From Chloroflexi bacterium HGW-Chloroflexi-4 (lineage in GTDB: Bacteria; Chloroflexota; Anaerolineae; Anaerolineales; Anaerolineaceae), in contig PHBW01000013.1 in assembly GCA_002840715.1 (NCBI GenBank), forward strand, positions 105,992 through 169,991: DNA of 64,000 nucleotides, written 5' to 3'. A program made the position numbers and the translations under genes. This document shows, one piece after another, positions 1-9,481 of this stretch. The number at the start of each line of letters is the position of its first letter. Within the stretch, counting starts at the first letter, position 1. A model generated the notes under the pieces. It searched no databases, was not told the DNA's origin, and saw only the letters and a list, made by a program, of their open reading frames with translations.

Positions 1-380
1 AAATTGGAGGTGGTAGTCTTGCCATCCGTGCCGGTGACGCCGATTACGGTCAGTTTGCGCCCCGGATGGTCGTAAAAGGAAGCCGCAAGATAAGCCAACG
101 CTTCTCGCGAGTCTTTTACTTTAATGTAAGGAACTTCCAACTCTAAATCTTTGGTGCCAACTACTGCCACCGCACCATTTGCTACAGCCGCCGGGATATA
201 GTCATGCCCATCCGCACTGCCTCCAGTAAGCGCTACAAATATATTGCCCTGTGAAACTTTGCGGGAATCAAATTGAATACCATTAATATCAACATTCACA
301 GATTTAACAGTGCTATTTATGCAATTTGGGCAATCCATAACTAGATTTGTGAGTTTCTTGGAAGTTTGTAAGGCCATCAT
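1..380 (-). CDS. murE: UDP-N-acetylmuramyl-tripeptide synthetase (MurE), 5' part only
   Basis: Mur ligase that adds the third amino acid to UDP-MurNAc-dipeptide in cytoplasmic peptidoglycan precursor synthesis. Translating the minus strand from ATG at 380 gives 126 residues running off the window edge. An N-terminal MurE-type substrate domain is readable (DSRKV, then GxxxDGHDYIPAAVANGA), followed by the ATP-binding loop GVTGTDGKTTT at the very end. The DSR.V plus DGH pattern favours MurE over MurF. A second ATG lies directly after the first (377). Only a weak purine stretch (AAAGAAAA) precedes the start. It is transcribed divergently from the ATPase operon. Confidence 0.85.
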   Translation of the reverse strand, partial: MMALQTSKKLTNLVMDCPNCINSTVKSVNVDINGIQFDSRKVSQGNIFVALTGGSADGHDYIPAAVANGAVAVVGTKDLELEVPYIKVKDSREALAYLAASFYDHPGRKLTVIGVTGTDGKTTTSN

Positions 381-556
381 TGATTTTCTTTATATCCTAA
401 ACGAGTAAATGGATGATTTAATAATAATTAGTGTTTTATGAAAGGTGCGATTCAAATTATAACAACTAAAAAGAGGAAATTTTTCAGATTTTTTGTTACA
501 ATCCACTTTGTACAGACTTTTTATACCTTCTTTATTTATTTTTGTTCACGAGAAGG

Positions 557-562
557 TATAAT
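557..562 (+). promoter_or_regulatory. Candidate -10 element of the ATPase operon
   Basis: A perfect TATAAT lies about 45 bases before the first ATPase gene, in the AT-rich gap between murE and the operon. No good TTGACA-like -35 sits 16-18 bases upstream, so the assignment is tentative. Confidence 0.4.
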
Positions 563-606
563 ACAAAGATTGAAGTTCAGTTCGGCGCAAAGAGGAGAAT
601 TTCACT

Positions 607-918
607 TTGAACGAAAAACGCATCCAGGAAGTAATTGAAATTGAAAAGAAAGCTGATGAGATTTTCAACAAAGCAGTCGCAGAAGCTGAGCGCATGCCCC
701 AACAAGCCGAACAGGAAGTTAAAGTCCTGATCGAAAGCGCACGCCTGCAAGCCGAGAAGGAAGCTCAAACATTATTGGCTAATGCCCAGACCAAGGATGA
801 ATCGGACAAGATCCTTAGCCAGGCAGAAGAAACCTCTCAAAAAAATACGGCGCTTGCCAAGCACAATTTTGAGCGGACCACGACCTACGTCATATCAAGA
901 GTAGTGGGTCGAGGATAA
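607..918 (+). CDS. V/A-type ATPase peripheral stalk subunit (H/G-like)
   Basis: Short protein (103 residues), almost entirely charged and Ala/Glu/Gln-rich, predicted to be one long alpha-helical coiled coil. This is the pattern of the small stalk subunit that pairs with subunit E in V/A-ATPases (AhaH/NtpF type). The start is a TTG at 607, chosen because AGAGGAG lies 8-14 bases upstream; there is no in-frame ATG nearby. It is the first gene of the operon, four bases before subunit C. The family call rests on position and helix character rather than on a distinctive motif. Confidence 0.75.
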   Translation: MNEKRIQEVIEIEKKADEIFNKAVAEAERMPQQAEQEVKVLIESARLQAEKEAQTLLANAQTKDESDKILSQAEETSQKNTALAKHNFERTTTYVISRVVGRG

Positions 919-922
919 TCAG

Positions 923-1987
923 ATGTCGTTTAACGCAACCTCAGATTATGCTGCAGGCAATGCGCGGGTACGTGTAAAATACTCAACCTTGCTGACAAGA
1001 AAAGATTTTTTAGCCCTAAGTGAAGCGCCTGATCTGGATTCACTCTTTACCCAGTTAAAAACTACTGTTTACGGCTCATATCTCGAACTTGCCAAAGACA
1101 AAGAGTTGAATGCCAGACGCGCAGCATTTTTGATCAGACAACGGCTGAGTGATGAGTTCCATACCATCATTAACGCTTCCCCTGATTCCGCCAAAACGGT
1201 ATTGCTGCAGCTTTATCGAATGCATGAAGTCAACAATCTCAAAGCCGTCTTGCGCGGCATTGTGATCAATTCCAGTTGGGATAAAGTGCGTTTTGTGCTT
1301 TTTCCACTCAGGTCTGAAGGTGTGTTGCCTGCTCAATCCATGGTGGAAACCGGTAATGTTGCCCAGGCTGTCGAATTATTAAAAGGCACCCTCTATTACG
1401 ACACTCTTGCTTTTGCCATGAACCGTTACAGCGCGGAACAAAGCCTCTTCCCCATTGAAGTCGCTCTAGATCTCGCCTATTGGCGTGAGCTTTGGAACGA
1501 TGTCAAGAAACTCCCCCGCGACGATCAGGAATACGCGGCACGCATCATTGGTTCGATGCTCGACATGAACAATTTGATGTGGGCTATTCGTTACAGCGTT
1601 TATCACAAGCTTTCAGAAGAAGAAGTCATCAACTACACCCTGCCCTTCGGCTATCGGGTGCATGACGACAGCATCCGCAGCATCGCCGCCGGTGCGGAAA
1701 TCACCCATATCGTAAAGCACATCTACCCTGAGCTTCGCAATGTGGATGACGTACTTTTGGATCTGCACACCGGATTGCCAAAACTTGAAATGATGCTTGA
1801 GAAACAAATTGCACAAAAATGTCACGGCGTTTTTGAAGGCAATCCTTTCCAAATTGGTATTCCACTGGGTTATCTGGTGCTATTGGATTATGAAATTCGC
1901 GACTTAACTGTATTACTTGAAGCCAAATCCAACCAGATTCCTGTTGATAAATACAACGAATTCTTAACCTTTGACTTAATGAAATAA
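923..1987 (+). CDS. atpC: V/A-type ATP synthase subunit C (central rotor collar)
   Basis: The 354-residue length fits the C/d subunit that connects the central stalk (D, F) to the membrane K ring. The sequence reads as a helical protein with the repeated three-lobed pattern of the vATP-synt_AC39 family, for example the MHEVNNLKAVLRG segment near residue 100 and the closing RDLTVLLEAK helix. The gene starts 4 bases after the stalk gene and is followed 25 bases later by subunit I, so it is cotranscribed. Confidence 0.85.
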   Translation: MSFNATSDYAAGNARVRVKYSTLLTRKDFLALSEAPDLDSLFTQLKTTVYGSYLELAKDKELNARRAAFLIRQRLSDEFHTIINASPDSAKTVLLQLYRMHEVNNLKAVLRGIVINSSWDKVRFVLFPLRSEGVLPAQSMVETGNVAQAVELLKGTLYYDTLAFAMNRYSAEQSLFPIEVALDLAYWRELWNDVKKLPRDDQEYAARIIGSMLDMNNLMWAIRYSVYHKLSEEEVINYTLPFGYRVHDDSIRSIAAGAEITHIVKHIYPELRNVDDVLLDLHTGLPKLEMMLEKQIAQKCHGVFEGNPFQIGIPLGYLVLLDYEIRDLTVLLEAKSNQIPVDKYNEFLTFDLMK

Positions 1988-2012
1988 TTATTAACGTCCC
2001 AACGGAGAGAAT

Positions 2013-3971
2013 ATGTTCTATCCGCAAGAAATGACCGAGATCGAAATTATTGCACCTGCCAAAGACTTGATCGCCATTACCAAGGTCTTGAGTGGTCAAG
2101 GGATTTTTAGCCAGACCGATGTAAATTATTTGGGTTCTGACAAAAACCATCCCCAGGCAAACCTGTGGCAAGAAAAAGCCGCTGCTTATTCCATTCTTGA
2201 ACGCAGGCTTCATTCCATCCTTCTATCATTGAGTGTACAAAAATCCAGCCCCAAGCAACGCGATTACGATACTTTGATCGATGTCGAAGTTGCTAAGCGC
2301 ATCGTGGATGAAGTTGAAAAACAGGTTAAAGATCTGGTTGATCAAATTAACCATGAGACCAAGAAAATTGATCACTTAAAAACGGTTCTCATGCAAATTG
2401 AACCGTTGTCTGGGATTGATGCTGATTTTTCACAATTACAAAATGCAAGATATATCGCTTCAATTATTGGCATTATCCCGAATGAGAATGTCGAACGTTT
2501 GAGCACCAGTCTTGCACGCATTCCACATGAATTATTTACGCTCAGCCAGAAACAACAAAAATCCGTGGTTTGGCTGGCAGCCAGCCGCGAAAACTTGGAT
2601 ATGCTTGAGCGAGCTGCCAGAAGTGCTTATCTCGATCCGATAAGCCTTCCACAGGATTATCAGGGGACCCCTGCCCAGATTGTCGAATCAATTAAGAAAT
2701 CCATTCAGGATTCTGAAGCAGCCATCGAAAAACTCAAATTACCGTTGACCGAGATTCGCAAAGCCAAAGAATCTGAACTCACTGATCTGCTCTGGGATAT
2801 CAAGTGCAGTCATTTAACAACCAATGCAATCTTGAAATATGGCCGCTTGAAATATACCTATATCATCGTGGGTTGGATTTTCTCATCACAAATCAACAAC
2901 TTAAAAGATAAACTCAAAGCTATCACTCAGGATGTTTTGATTGAAACCCGCACCGTAAAACGCGATAAAGACACCAACGAAGTGCCGATTGCATTAAACA
3001 ACCCAAGAATGCTGCGCCCCTTCCAAATGTTGGTCTCCAATTACGCCGAACCAAAATACGGCGAACTTGATCCAACCCCCCTGGTGGCTATTTTGTTCCC
3101 GCTCTTGTTTGGCGCCATGTTTGGTGACGTCGGTCACGGCTTAATCATCACCCTGTTTGGCTTCTTGGGAATGACCAAAAAAGCCAAATTCATGAAAGGT
3201 CTTGGCGGATTAAATCCGATCATTTTTGCCTGCGGAATTATGTCAACCATTTTTGGCTTCCTCTATGGAAGCATACTTGGATTTGAACATGTCATCCCGG
3301 CCTTGTGGCTGCACCCTGGCGAAGACATCATGACCATTTTGATCATCACCATCGTAGCAGGTGTGGGTGTACTTTCAATTGGGTATCTTCTCAACATCTT
3401 TAACCTGATCAAGATGAAAGATTGGCCGAATTTGATCTTCTCAAAGAACGGTATAGCCGGTCTTTGGTTATATTGGGCTCTGCTTGGAACAGGTGTTGCA
3501 CTTGCACTGCCAGCTTACGGTCTGCCGAAAATTCCATTTATCGTTGCCGCCGGCATCGGTGTTGTGGCTATTGGCGGCGCTGAAGTCTTCATTCGCCTCA
3601 TGGAAGGCCACCGTCCTTTGATTCACGGCGGAATTGGCATGTTCGCTGTTCAGGTCTTCTTTGAATTACTTGAAGTATTCATCAGCTATTTGAGCAACAG
3701 CCTCTCTTTTGTTCGTGTGGGCGCATTTGCAGTGGCTCACAGCAATTTGAGCGGCGTGTTCTTCATCCTTGGCGGCATGGTCAGCCCCACACAAGGCGTT
3801 GGCTATTGGATCGTCTTCCTCATTGGTTTGGTATTCATCGTAGGATTCGAAGGTTTGATTGTCGGTATTCAGACAATGAGACTTACATACTACGAAATCT
3901 TTGGTAAATTCTTTAACGGTGGAGGCAAGCGGTTCGAACCGTTGTCTCTCCATCCAGCAGAAAACGATTAA
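2013..3971 (+). CDS. atpI: V/A-type ATP synthase subunit I (membrane stator, a-subunit homologue)
   Basis: 652 residues: a cytoplasmic N-terminal half (about 1-340) with coiled-coil segments (DEVEKQVKDLVDQINHETKK) and a C-terminal half of about eight transmembrane helices. The stator half-channel signature SYLSNSLSFVRVGAFAVAHS is present near residue 560, including the essential Arg of the penultimate helix. The conserved loop LLFGAMFGDVGHG is also present. It forms the ion path with the K ring. The Shine-Dalgarno GGAGAG lies 6 bases before the ATG. Confidence 0.92.
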   Translation: MFYPQEMTEIEIIAPAKDLIAITKVLSGQGIFSQTDVNYLGSDKNHPQANLWQEKAAAYSILERRLHSILLSLSVQKSSPKQRDYDTLIDVEVAKRIVDEVEKQVKDLVDQINHETKKIDHLKTVLMQIEPLSGIDADFSQLQNARYIASIIGIIPNENVERLSTSLARIPHELFTLSQKQQKSVVWLAASRENLDMLERAARSAYLDPISLPQDYQGTPAQIVESIKKSIQDSEAAIEKLKLPLTEIRKAKESELTDLLWDIKCSHLTTNAILKYGRLKYTYIIVGWIFSSQINNLKDKLKAITQDVLIETRTVKRDKDTNEVPIALNNPRMLRPFQMLVSNYAEPKYGELDPTPLVAILFPLLFGAMFGDVGHGLIITLFGFLGMTKKAKFMKGLGGLNPIIFACGIMSTIFGFLYGSILGFEHVIPALWLHPGEDIMTILIITIVAGVGVLSIGYLLNIFNLIKMKDWPNLIFSKNGIAGLWLYWALLGTGVALALPAYGLPKIPFIVAAGIGVVAIGGAEVFIRLMEGHRPLIHGGIGMFAVQVFFELLEVFISYLSNSLSFVRVGAFAVAHSNLSGVFFILGGMVSPTQGVGYWIVFLIGLVFIVGFEGLIVGIQTMRLTYYEIFGKFFNGGGKRFEPLSLHPAEND

Positions 3972-3990
3972 TCTATAAAGGAGAAACATA

Positions 3991-4431
3991 ATGATTCTGA
4001 TTGTTGCAATCCTCGTTGGTTTGGTTCCCTTGATTCCTGCCGTTATTTTCTTTTTGCGTGACCGCAAAAATGAACCCGCAAAAGCCACACGCAAACTGAT
4101 GTTTGGTTTGAACGGCTTCAATGCCATCGTTGGCTTAATGGTTGCCGGTTTCGGACTTGTCTGGTTGGCCTCCCCTTCAACAGTTATGGCTGCCGGCTTG
4201 GAAGAAGCCGCTGCCGCTGCCCCTGATGCTTTCGTGTCACTGGCTGCCGGTCTTTCCACCGGTTTGGCTTGTATCGGCGCCGGTATTGCAGTTGCCAGCA
4301 CTGGTGCAGCAGCCATTGGTGTTATTGCTGAAAAACCCGAATCATTCGGCCGTTCTTTGATCTTCGTAGGTATGGCAGAAGGTGTTGCCATCTACGGTTT
4401 GATCATCTCCTTCATGATCCTTAACGGTTAA
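3991..4431 (+). CDS. atpK: V/A-type ATP synthase subunit K (proteolipid ring) with N-terminal extension
   Basis: 146 residues. The C-terminal 75 residues are a classic proteolipid hairpin: a Gly/Ala-rich helix (GLACIGAGIAVASTG), the polar loop AEKPESFGR, and a second helix with the ion-carrying Glu in GMAEGVAIYGL. The first about 70 residues add two further hydrophobic segments, with a possible signal-peptidase-like site at STVMA/AG. Only one ion-binding carboxylate is visible, in the last helix. No Gln is seen in the hairpin helices, which argues (inference) for H+ rather than Na+ coupling. SD AAGGAG precedes the ATG. Confidence 0.9.
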   Translation: MILIVAILVGLVPLIPAVIFFLRDRKNEPAKATRKLMFGLNGFNAIVGLMVAGFGLVWLASPSTVMAAGLEEAAAAAPDAFVSLAAGLSTGLACIGAGIAVASTGAAAIGVIAEKPESFGRSLIFVGMAEGVAIYGLIISFMILNG

Positions 4432-4437
4432 TAGGTC

Positions 4438-4743
4438 ATGAAAGTCCTTGTAATTGGTCATCCTCAAGCAGTATTGGGATTCTCGCTGGCGGGCGTTCAG
4501 GGTATTCCTGTGACCACTGCAGCCGAGACAAACAAGGCGCTTGATGAGGCGATGGCTTCCAGTGATGTTGGCATCATCTTGATCACTCAAGATGTATCCA
4601 GCCTCATCGAAACGCGCATGGACCAACTCAGACAAAACAGTACTGTTCCCTTGGTCGTTGAAATTCCAGGTGTTAACGGAACAAGTGCAGATCAGCCCTC
4701 GATTGGCGACGTGTTGCTGCGTGCCATCGGTGTCAAGATCTAG
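4438..4743 (+). CDS. atpF: V/A-type ATP synthase subunit F (central stalk)
   Basis: 101 residues, the normal size for the Rossmann-like F subunit of the rotor shaft. It has the typical opening MKVLVIGHPQAVLGFSLAG and a mid-protein IILITQDV strand followed by a helix and VPLVVEIPG. It starts 6 bases after the K-subunit stop, in the same operon. Its position between K and E differs from the Enterococcus order. The stop codon is TAG, showing that TAG is used as a normal terminator in this genome. Confidence 0.85.
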   Translation: MKVLVIGHPQAVLGFSLAGVQGIPVTTAAETNKALDEAMASSDVGIILITQDVSSLIETRMDQLRQNSTVPLVVEIPGVNGTSADQPSIGDVLLRAIGVKI

Positions 4744-4789
4744 CGTAATCCAGGCCAAAGACCCTCAACAGATCAGATAGGTATAACGT

Positions 4790-5407
4790 ATGACACAAGA
4801 TGACAATATTCAAAGACTCTCTCGAGAGATCATCCAACAAGCTGAAGCTGATGCCGAGAAAATTCTTACAGAAGCCAAAGCCAAGGCTGAACAGATCAGA
4901 AATCACGCTCAAGAAGTGATTGCCGCTGATAAAAAGCGAATTCTGGAACAAGCCAAGAACGATGCTGACCGAATTCGCGGTCAGGCAATAGCAACCGCCC
5001 AATTGAACGCTCGTACTTTGATATTGGAATCTCGCGAGAAATTATTGGTCAGCGTGTTTGAATCATCGATGGGAAAAATCCCTACCGTCCAGAATTACAG
5101 CGATTATCCTGCCATTGTCGAAAATTTGGCGTTGGAGGCAATTCAGCAGTTGGCGGTGAACAAGGTCATTCTGCATGCTGATAAAGTAACTCATGATTTA
5201 TTAAAAGAATCTGTCCTCAAAAAAATCAGTACAAAATTTGATGGAACAATAGAATTAGGTGAACCTTTGAAAAAAGGAACAGGAATCGTTGCAGAAACCG
5301 TGGACGGGCATCTCAATTATGACAACACGCTCGAAACCCGCCTGCGCCGGCTTGAAGGTGAATTGCGTTCTCCTGTTTATCACCTGCTTATGGGAGAGAC
5401 TCTATGA
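4790..5407 (+). CDS. atpE: V/A-type ATP synthase subunit E (peripheral stalk)
   Basis: 205 residues: a long charged N-terminal helix (residues 1-95, Ala/Glu/Lys/Gln-rich) that pairs with the H-like subunit, then a globular C-terminal domain ending in LRRLEGELRSPVYHLLMGE, as in vATP-synt_E proteins. It anchors the A3B3 head to subunit I. The ATG at 4790 is preceded by AGATAGG. Its last bases overlap the start of subunit A (ATGA), indicating translational coupling. Confidence 0.87.
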   Translation: MTQDDNIQRLSREIIQQAEADAEKILTEAKAKAEQIRNHAQEVIAADKKRILEQAKNDADRIRGQAIATAQLNARTLILESREKLLVSVFESSMGKIPTVQNYSDYPAIVENLALEAIQQLAVNKVILHADKVTHDLLKESVLKKISTKFDGTIELGEPLKKGTGIVAETVDGHLNYDNTLETRLRRLEGELRSPVYHLLMGETL

Positions 5408-7170
5408 GTGAACGCGTAGGAACCGTCAAATGGATTAACGGCCCAGTTATCCGCGCGGAAGGTTCGCGCCACGTGGGTATGATGGAACTTGTTGAAGTTG
5501 GTGAAGAACACTTGATCGGTGAAGTCATTGGTCTCAATGGCAGCATGATCACTATCCAGGTTTATGAAGAAACCTCAGGGATGCATCCTGGTGCCCCAGT
5601 ATTTGGAACCGGTCTGCCCCTTTCAGTTGAGTTAGGCCCCGGCCTCTTACGCAGTATTTTTGACGGCATTCAACGTCCTTTGCCCGTAATTGAAATGCGC
5701 ACCGGCTCATTCATCAGCCGCGGTGTGCATTTGACCCCACTTTATCGCAAAGACCGTTGGGAATTCACCCCCGTGATGAAAGAAGGCACTGTTGTAACCG
5801 GTGGTGAAGTCATCGGAACCGTTCCTGAGACGCCATCCATTGAACACAGGGTTATGATTCCACCCGATGTTTCCGGTACAGTTACTTGGGTGGCACCTGC
5901 CAAGGCTTATACCATTGTTGAACCCATCGCCCGCGTCAAAACCACGGATGGCGAAAAAGAATTGACCATGCTGCAGCGTTGGCCCATCCGCCGCCTGCGC
6001 CCCTACAAAACTCGTTTGGATCAATCGATTCCGTTGATCACCGGTCAACGTGTGCTTGACACCTTCTTCCCGCTCGGAAAAGGCGGTGCAGCTGCCATCC
6101 CCGGTGGTTTCGGTGCCGGCAAGACCGTGACCCAGCACTCCATCGCCAAGTATGCAGACGCCCAGGTGGTGATCTACATCGGCTGCGGTGAGCGCGGCAA
6201 TGAAATGACCGAGGTTTTGCAGGAATTCCCTGAGTTGATCGATCCCCGGTCCGGCCATCCTTTGATGGAACGTACCGTGTTGATCGCCAACACCTCCAAT
6301 ATGCCAGTAGCGGCTCGTGAAGCCTCTGTTTACACCGGCATTACCATTGCTGAATATTATCGCGACATGGGCTACCACGTCGCTTTGATGGCAGATTCCA
6401 CATCCCGTTGGGCTGAAGCCTTGCGCGAAGTCTCCGGCCGTCTTGAAGAAATGCCCGCTGAAGAAGGCTACCCTGCCTACCTGGCTGCCCGTTTGGCCGA
6501 GTTCTATGAAAGAGCCGGTTACGTCCATACACTCTCGGGTGAAGACGGCTCAGTCAGCATCATCGGCGCGGTTTCTCCCCCAGGTGGTGACTTCTCAGAA
6601 CCGGTTACCCAGCACACCAAACGTTTCATCCGCTGCTTCTGGGCGCTTGATAAATCCCTGGCCTCCGCAAGGCACTTCCCATCCATCAACTGGTTGGATA
6701 GCTACAGCGAATACCTGGATGATGTGGCTCCCTGGTGGCATAAGGCGACCAATCAAAACTGGATTGGCATGCGCAACAAAGCCATGGAACTGCTCAGTGA
6801 AGAAAGCCGCTTGTCACAAATCGTTAAGTTGGTTGGCCCTGATGCTCTGCCCGATGAGCAGCGTCTGGTGCTCGAAACCTCCCGTTTATTGCGTGAAGGT
6901 TTCTTGCAGCAAAATGCCATGGATACTATCGATGCCTACTCCACCGTTCAAAAGCAGATCGGCATGCTGGCTTTGATGCTTTACTTCCATGACCGCGCAC
7001 ACGACATCATCAAAATGGGCGCCACCATCAGTGTCATTCACAAATTGCCCGTAGTCGATACGCTAATCCGTATGAAGACTCAGATTCCAAATGATAAATT
7101 GAGCATGATTGATGAAATTCATGAAGCGATTGACGCGCAGATGACTCAATTGGAGGCAGATTACAAATGA
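5404..7170 (+). CDS. atpA: V/A-type ATP synthase catalytic subunit A
   Basis: 588 residues, normal for the catalytic head subunit. Visible in order: beta-barrel domain; the A-specific non-homologous bulge region (about 110-190); the Walker A loop GGFGAGKT near residue 236; [15 protein letters not shown] with the catalytic Glu; the Walker B-like [18 protein letters not shown]; and a helical C-terminal domain. It hydrolyses or makes ATP with subunit B. The ATG overlaps the subunit E stop and its own stop overlaps the start of B. Confidence 0.95.
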   Translation: MSERVGTVKWINGPVIRAEGSRHVGMMELVEVGEEHLIGEVIGLNGSMITIQVYEETSGMHPGAPVFGTGLPLSVELGPGLLRSIFDGIQRPLPVIEMRTGSFISRGVHLTPLYRKDRWEFTPVMKEGTVVTGGEVIGTVPETPSIEHRVMIPPDVSGTVTWVAPAKAYTIVEPIARVKTTDGEKELTMLQRWPIRRLRPYKTRLDQSIPLITGQRVLDTFFPLGKGGAAAIPGGFGAGKTVTQHSIAKYADAQVVIYIGCGERGNEMTEVLQEFPELIDPRSGHPLMERTVLIANTSNMPVAAREASVYTGITIAEYYRDMGYHVALMADSTSRWAEALREVSGRLEEMPAEEGYPAYLAARLAEFYERAGYVHTLSGEDGSVSIIGAVSPPGGDFSEPVTQHTKRFIRCFWALDKSLASARHFPSINWLDSYSEYLDDVAPWWHKATNQNWIGMRNKAMELLSEESRLSQIVKLVGPDALPDEQRLVLETSRLLREGFLQQNAMDTIDAYSTVQKQIGMLALMLYFHDRAHDIIKMGATISVIHKLPVVDTLIRMKTQIPNDKLSMIDEIHEAIDAQMTQLEADYK

Positions 7171-8582
7171 GCGAATTAGTTGATCGCGGTGGTCAAGAAG
7201 TTGTCGGCGTAAGCCGCATTGAAGGTCCGATCCTCGTCATTGAGAATGCCGGTAACCTCGGCTATGACGAAGTGGTCGAAGTGATCGATTCCACAGGCCA
7301 CATGCGCCGCGGACGTATTTTGGAAGTCAGTGAAAAAATGGCTGTCATCCAAATCTTCTCAGGCACAACGGGTCTATCCATTGACGGCACGAAAGTCCGC
7401 ATTCAGGGCAGCACACTTAAAATCCCAGTGGCTGAAGAAATGCTTGGCCGTGTTTTTGACGGCCTCGGCACTCCCATAGACGGCGGACCGGTACCCCTCA
7501 CCAATCATTTTGCTGATATCAACGGTCAGCCGATTAACCCCACTTCTCGTGTGTATCCTCGTGATTACATTCAGACCGGTATTTCGGTTATTGACGGTAT
7601 GAACTCACTGGTTATGGGTCAGAAACTGCCCCTCTTTTCAGGTGCAGGTTTGCCTCACGACCAATTAGCCGCTCAAATCGTCCGCCAGGCCACCCTGGGT
7701 GCCCCTGCCGGCGCAGATGCCAAACATGCTGAAGATTTCGCTATTGTGTTCGCCGCCATGGGCGTCAAACACGATGTGGCCAATTACTTCAAGAATTCAT
7801 TTGCAGAAAGTGGAGCTCTCGCCCGCGTGGCAATGTTCCTCAACCTGGCAGATGATCCCCCCGTGGAACGTTTGATCACCCCCCGTGCCGCCCTGACCCT
7901 GGCTGAATACCTGGCCTTCGAAAAAGGCATGCATGTGTTGGTGGTGCTTACTGACATGACCAACTACTGCGAAGCATTGCGTCAGATCTCAAACATCCGC
8001 GGCGAAGTGCCCAGTCGTAAAGGTTATCCTGGTTATCTCTATAGCGATTTGGCTTCCATGTACGAACGCACCGGGCGCGTCAAGACCAGCAAGGGTTCCA
8101 TTACCCAAATTCCAATCTTGACCATGCCGAATGATGACATCACCCACCCCGTGCCTGACTTGACCGGTTACATCACTGAAGGTCAGATTGTGTTGGGACG
8201 CACCCTCTATCAGCACGGCATCTATCCTCCGATTTCGGTTCTGCCCAGCCTTTCCCGTTTGATGAAAGACGGCATTGGTGAAGGTCAGACCCGTGAGGAT
8301 CATCCCCACCTGATGGCTCAGCTATACGCAGCTTATGCCCACGTTCAGGATGTTCGTTCACTGGCTTCAGTTATCGGTGAAGAAGAACTTGGCGATGTAG
8401 ATCAAAAATACCTTGCTTTCGGTAAAGCATTTGAAGGCAAATACATCAGTCAATCTTTCACTGAAAACCGCAACATTGAGCAAACCCTCAACATCGGCTG
8501 GGAACTGCTAGGCTTGCTTCCTAAAGAAGAACTCACCCGTGTAAGTCTGGCTGAGATTGAAAAGTACTACAAAGGCATTTAA
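7167..8582 (+). CDS. atpB: V/A-type ATP synthase regulatory subunit B
   Basis: 471 residues. This is the non-catalytic nucleotide-binding partner of A. The P-loop region has degenerated to the B-type [15 protein letters not shown], which is diagnostic. Other family blocks are [35 protein letters not shown] and [18 protein letters not shown]. The gene overlaps A by four bases, and its TAA shares one base with the ATG of subunit D, giving a tightly coupled A-B-D block. Confidence 0.95.
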   Translation: MSELVDRGGQEVVGVSRIEGPILVIENAGNLGYDEVVEVIDSTGHMRRGRILEVSEKMAVIQIFSGTTGLSIDGTKVRIQGSTLKIPVAEEMLGRVFDGLGTPIDGGPVPLTNHFADINGQPINPTSRVYPRDYIQTGISVIDGMNSLVMGQKLPLFSGAGLPHDQLAAQIVRQATLGAPAGADAKHAEDFAIVFAAMGVKHDVANYFKNSFAESGALARVAMFLNLADDPPVERLITPRAALTLAEYLAFEKGMHVLVVLTDMTNYCEALRQISNIRGEVPSRKGYPGYLYSDLASMYERTGRVKTSKGSITQIPILTMPNDDITHPVPDLTGYITEGQIVLGRTLYQHGIYPPISVLPSLSRLMKDGIGEGQTREDHPHLMAQLYAAYAHVQDVRSLASVIGEEELGDVDQKYLAFGKAFEGKYISQSFTENRNIEQTLNIGWELLGLLPKEELTRVSLAEIEKYYKGI

Positions 8583-9235
8583 TGGCTAAGATTAATGTCG
8601 CGCCTACGCGCAGCAATCTGATTCGAATCAGAAAAGAGCTTCAGTTTTCGAAAGAGGGTTACGAGATCCTCAATCGCAAACGTGAGGTTTTAACCACTGA
8701 GTTGATCCAGATGGCCCATAAAGCCGAAGAATTGCAGAGCGAAGTCTGGAAGCTTCTTGCAGAAGCTTATGAGGCCATGGAACGAGCCCAACTCAATATG
8801 GGTCGTGAACGTGTCGAATGGGCTGCCCTGGCTGCCAACAAGACGGTCGAAGTTCAGCTCAAATTCCGCGGCATCATGGGTGTCTCCATCCCTGTGATCG
8901 AATCAAAGGGCGCTCCTGCCGAGATGCTTTATAGTCTTGGTGACACCAATGCTTCTTTGGATGAAGCCAGTTCAGGTTTCGCCAAGGTCACCAAGTTGAT
9001 CCCGGAGCTTTCCATGGTGATGACCACGGTTTGGCGTCTGGCTACTGAACTGCGCAAAACTCAACGCCGTGTCAATGCCTTACAATACATCTTCATCCCT
9101 GAATATGAAGAAACGGTCAGTTTTATTGTAAGCTCGCTTGAAGAACGTGAGCGCGAAGACACCTTCATGTTGAAAATGTTGAAAAACCGCACCAAAAAGA
9201 AACATGAAGCGGAAAATGCTGAAGCCATAATATAA
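8582..9235 (+). CDS. atpD: V/A-type ATP synthase subunit D (central shaft)
   Basis: 217 residues forming two long antiparallel helices, as in the gamma-like rotor shaft. Family marks are the opening VAPTRSNLIRIRKELQFSKEGYEIL and the closing helix RRVNALQYIFIPEYEETVSFI. The C-terminal tail is highly basic (NRTKKKHEAENAE). It is the last gene of the operon and is followed by a terminator hairpin. No gene for a separate regulatory subunit follows. Confidence 0.92.
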   Translation: MAKINVAPTRSNLIRIRKELQFSKEGYEILNRKREVLTTELIQMAHKAEELQSEVWKLLAEAYEAMERAQLNMGRERVEWAALAANKTVEVQLKFRGIMGVSIPVIESKGAPAEMLYSLGDTNASLDEASSGFAKVTKLIPELSMVMTTVWRLATELRKTQRRVNALQYIFIPEYEETVSFIVSSLEEREREDTFMLKMLKNRTKKKHEAENAEAII

Positions 9236-9254
9236 ACAGTGTTAGTTCATAAAC

Positions 9255-9285
9255 AAAAAAGGAGAGCTTATGGCTCTTCTTTTTG
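9255..9285 (+). terminator. Rho-independent terminator of the ATPase operon
   Basis: AAAAAAGGAGAGC pairs with GGCTCTTCTTTTT across a short TTAT loop. The right arm is a T-rich run. It lies 20 bases after the subunit D stop. Confidence 0.75.
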
Positions 9286-9481
9286 TTATTGGCAAAACAG
9301 GTCAATACTTACCTTCCAAAATGTTGAAGTCATTCATTTAATAAATGAAGAAAATTATTATCAGAATTATTTATTTACGATGTGAAAAAGATGTACAATG
9401 TGAAAAATCAAATTAGCGTTTTATCTACTATCTACTCGTACATTTTAATTGGCATAAATCGTATTCTTGAAGGATATATTT

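Noticed and set aside
3666-4391. 241-codon Ala/Pro-rich frame antisense to subunits I and K
   Set aside because: It lies entirely opposite confidently identified ATPase genes and has the composition of a shadow frame.
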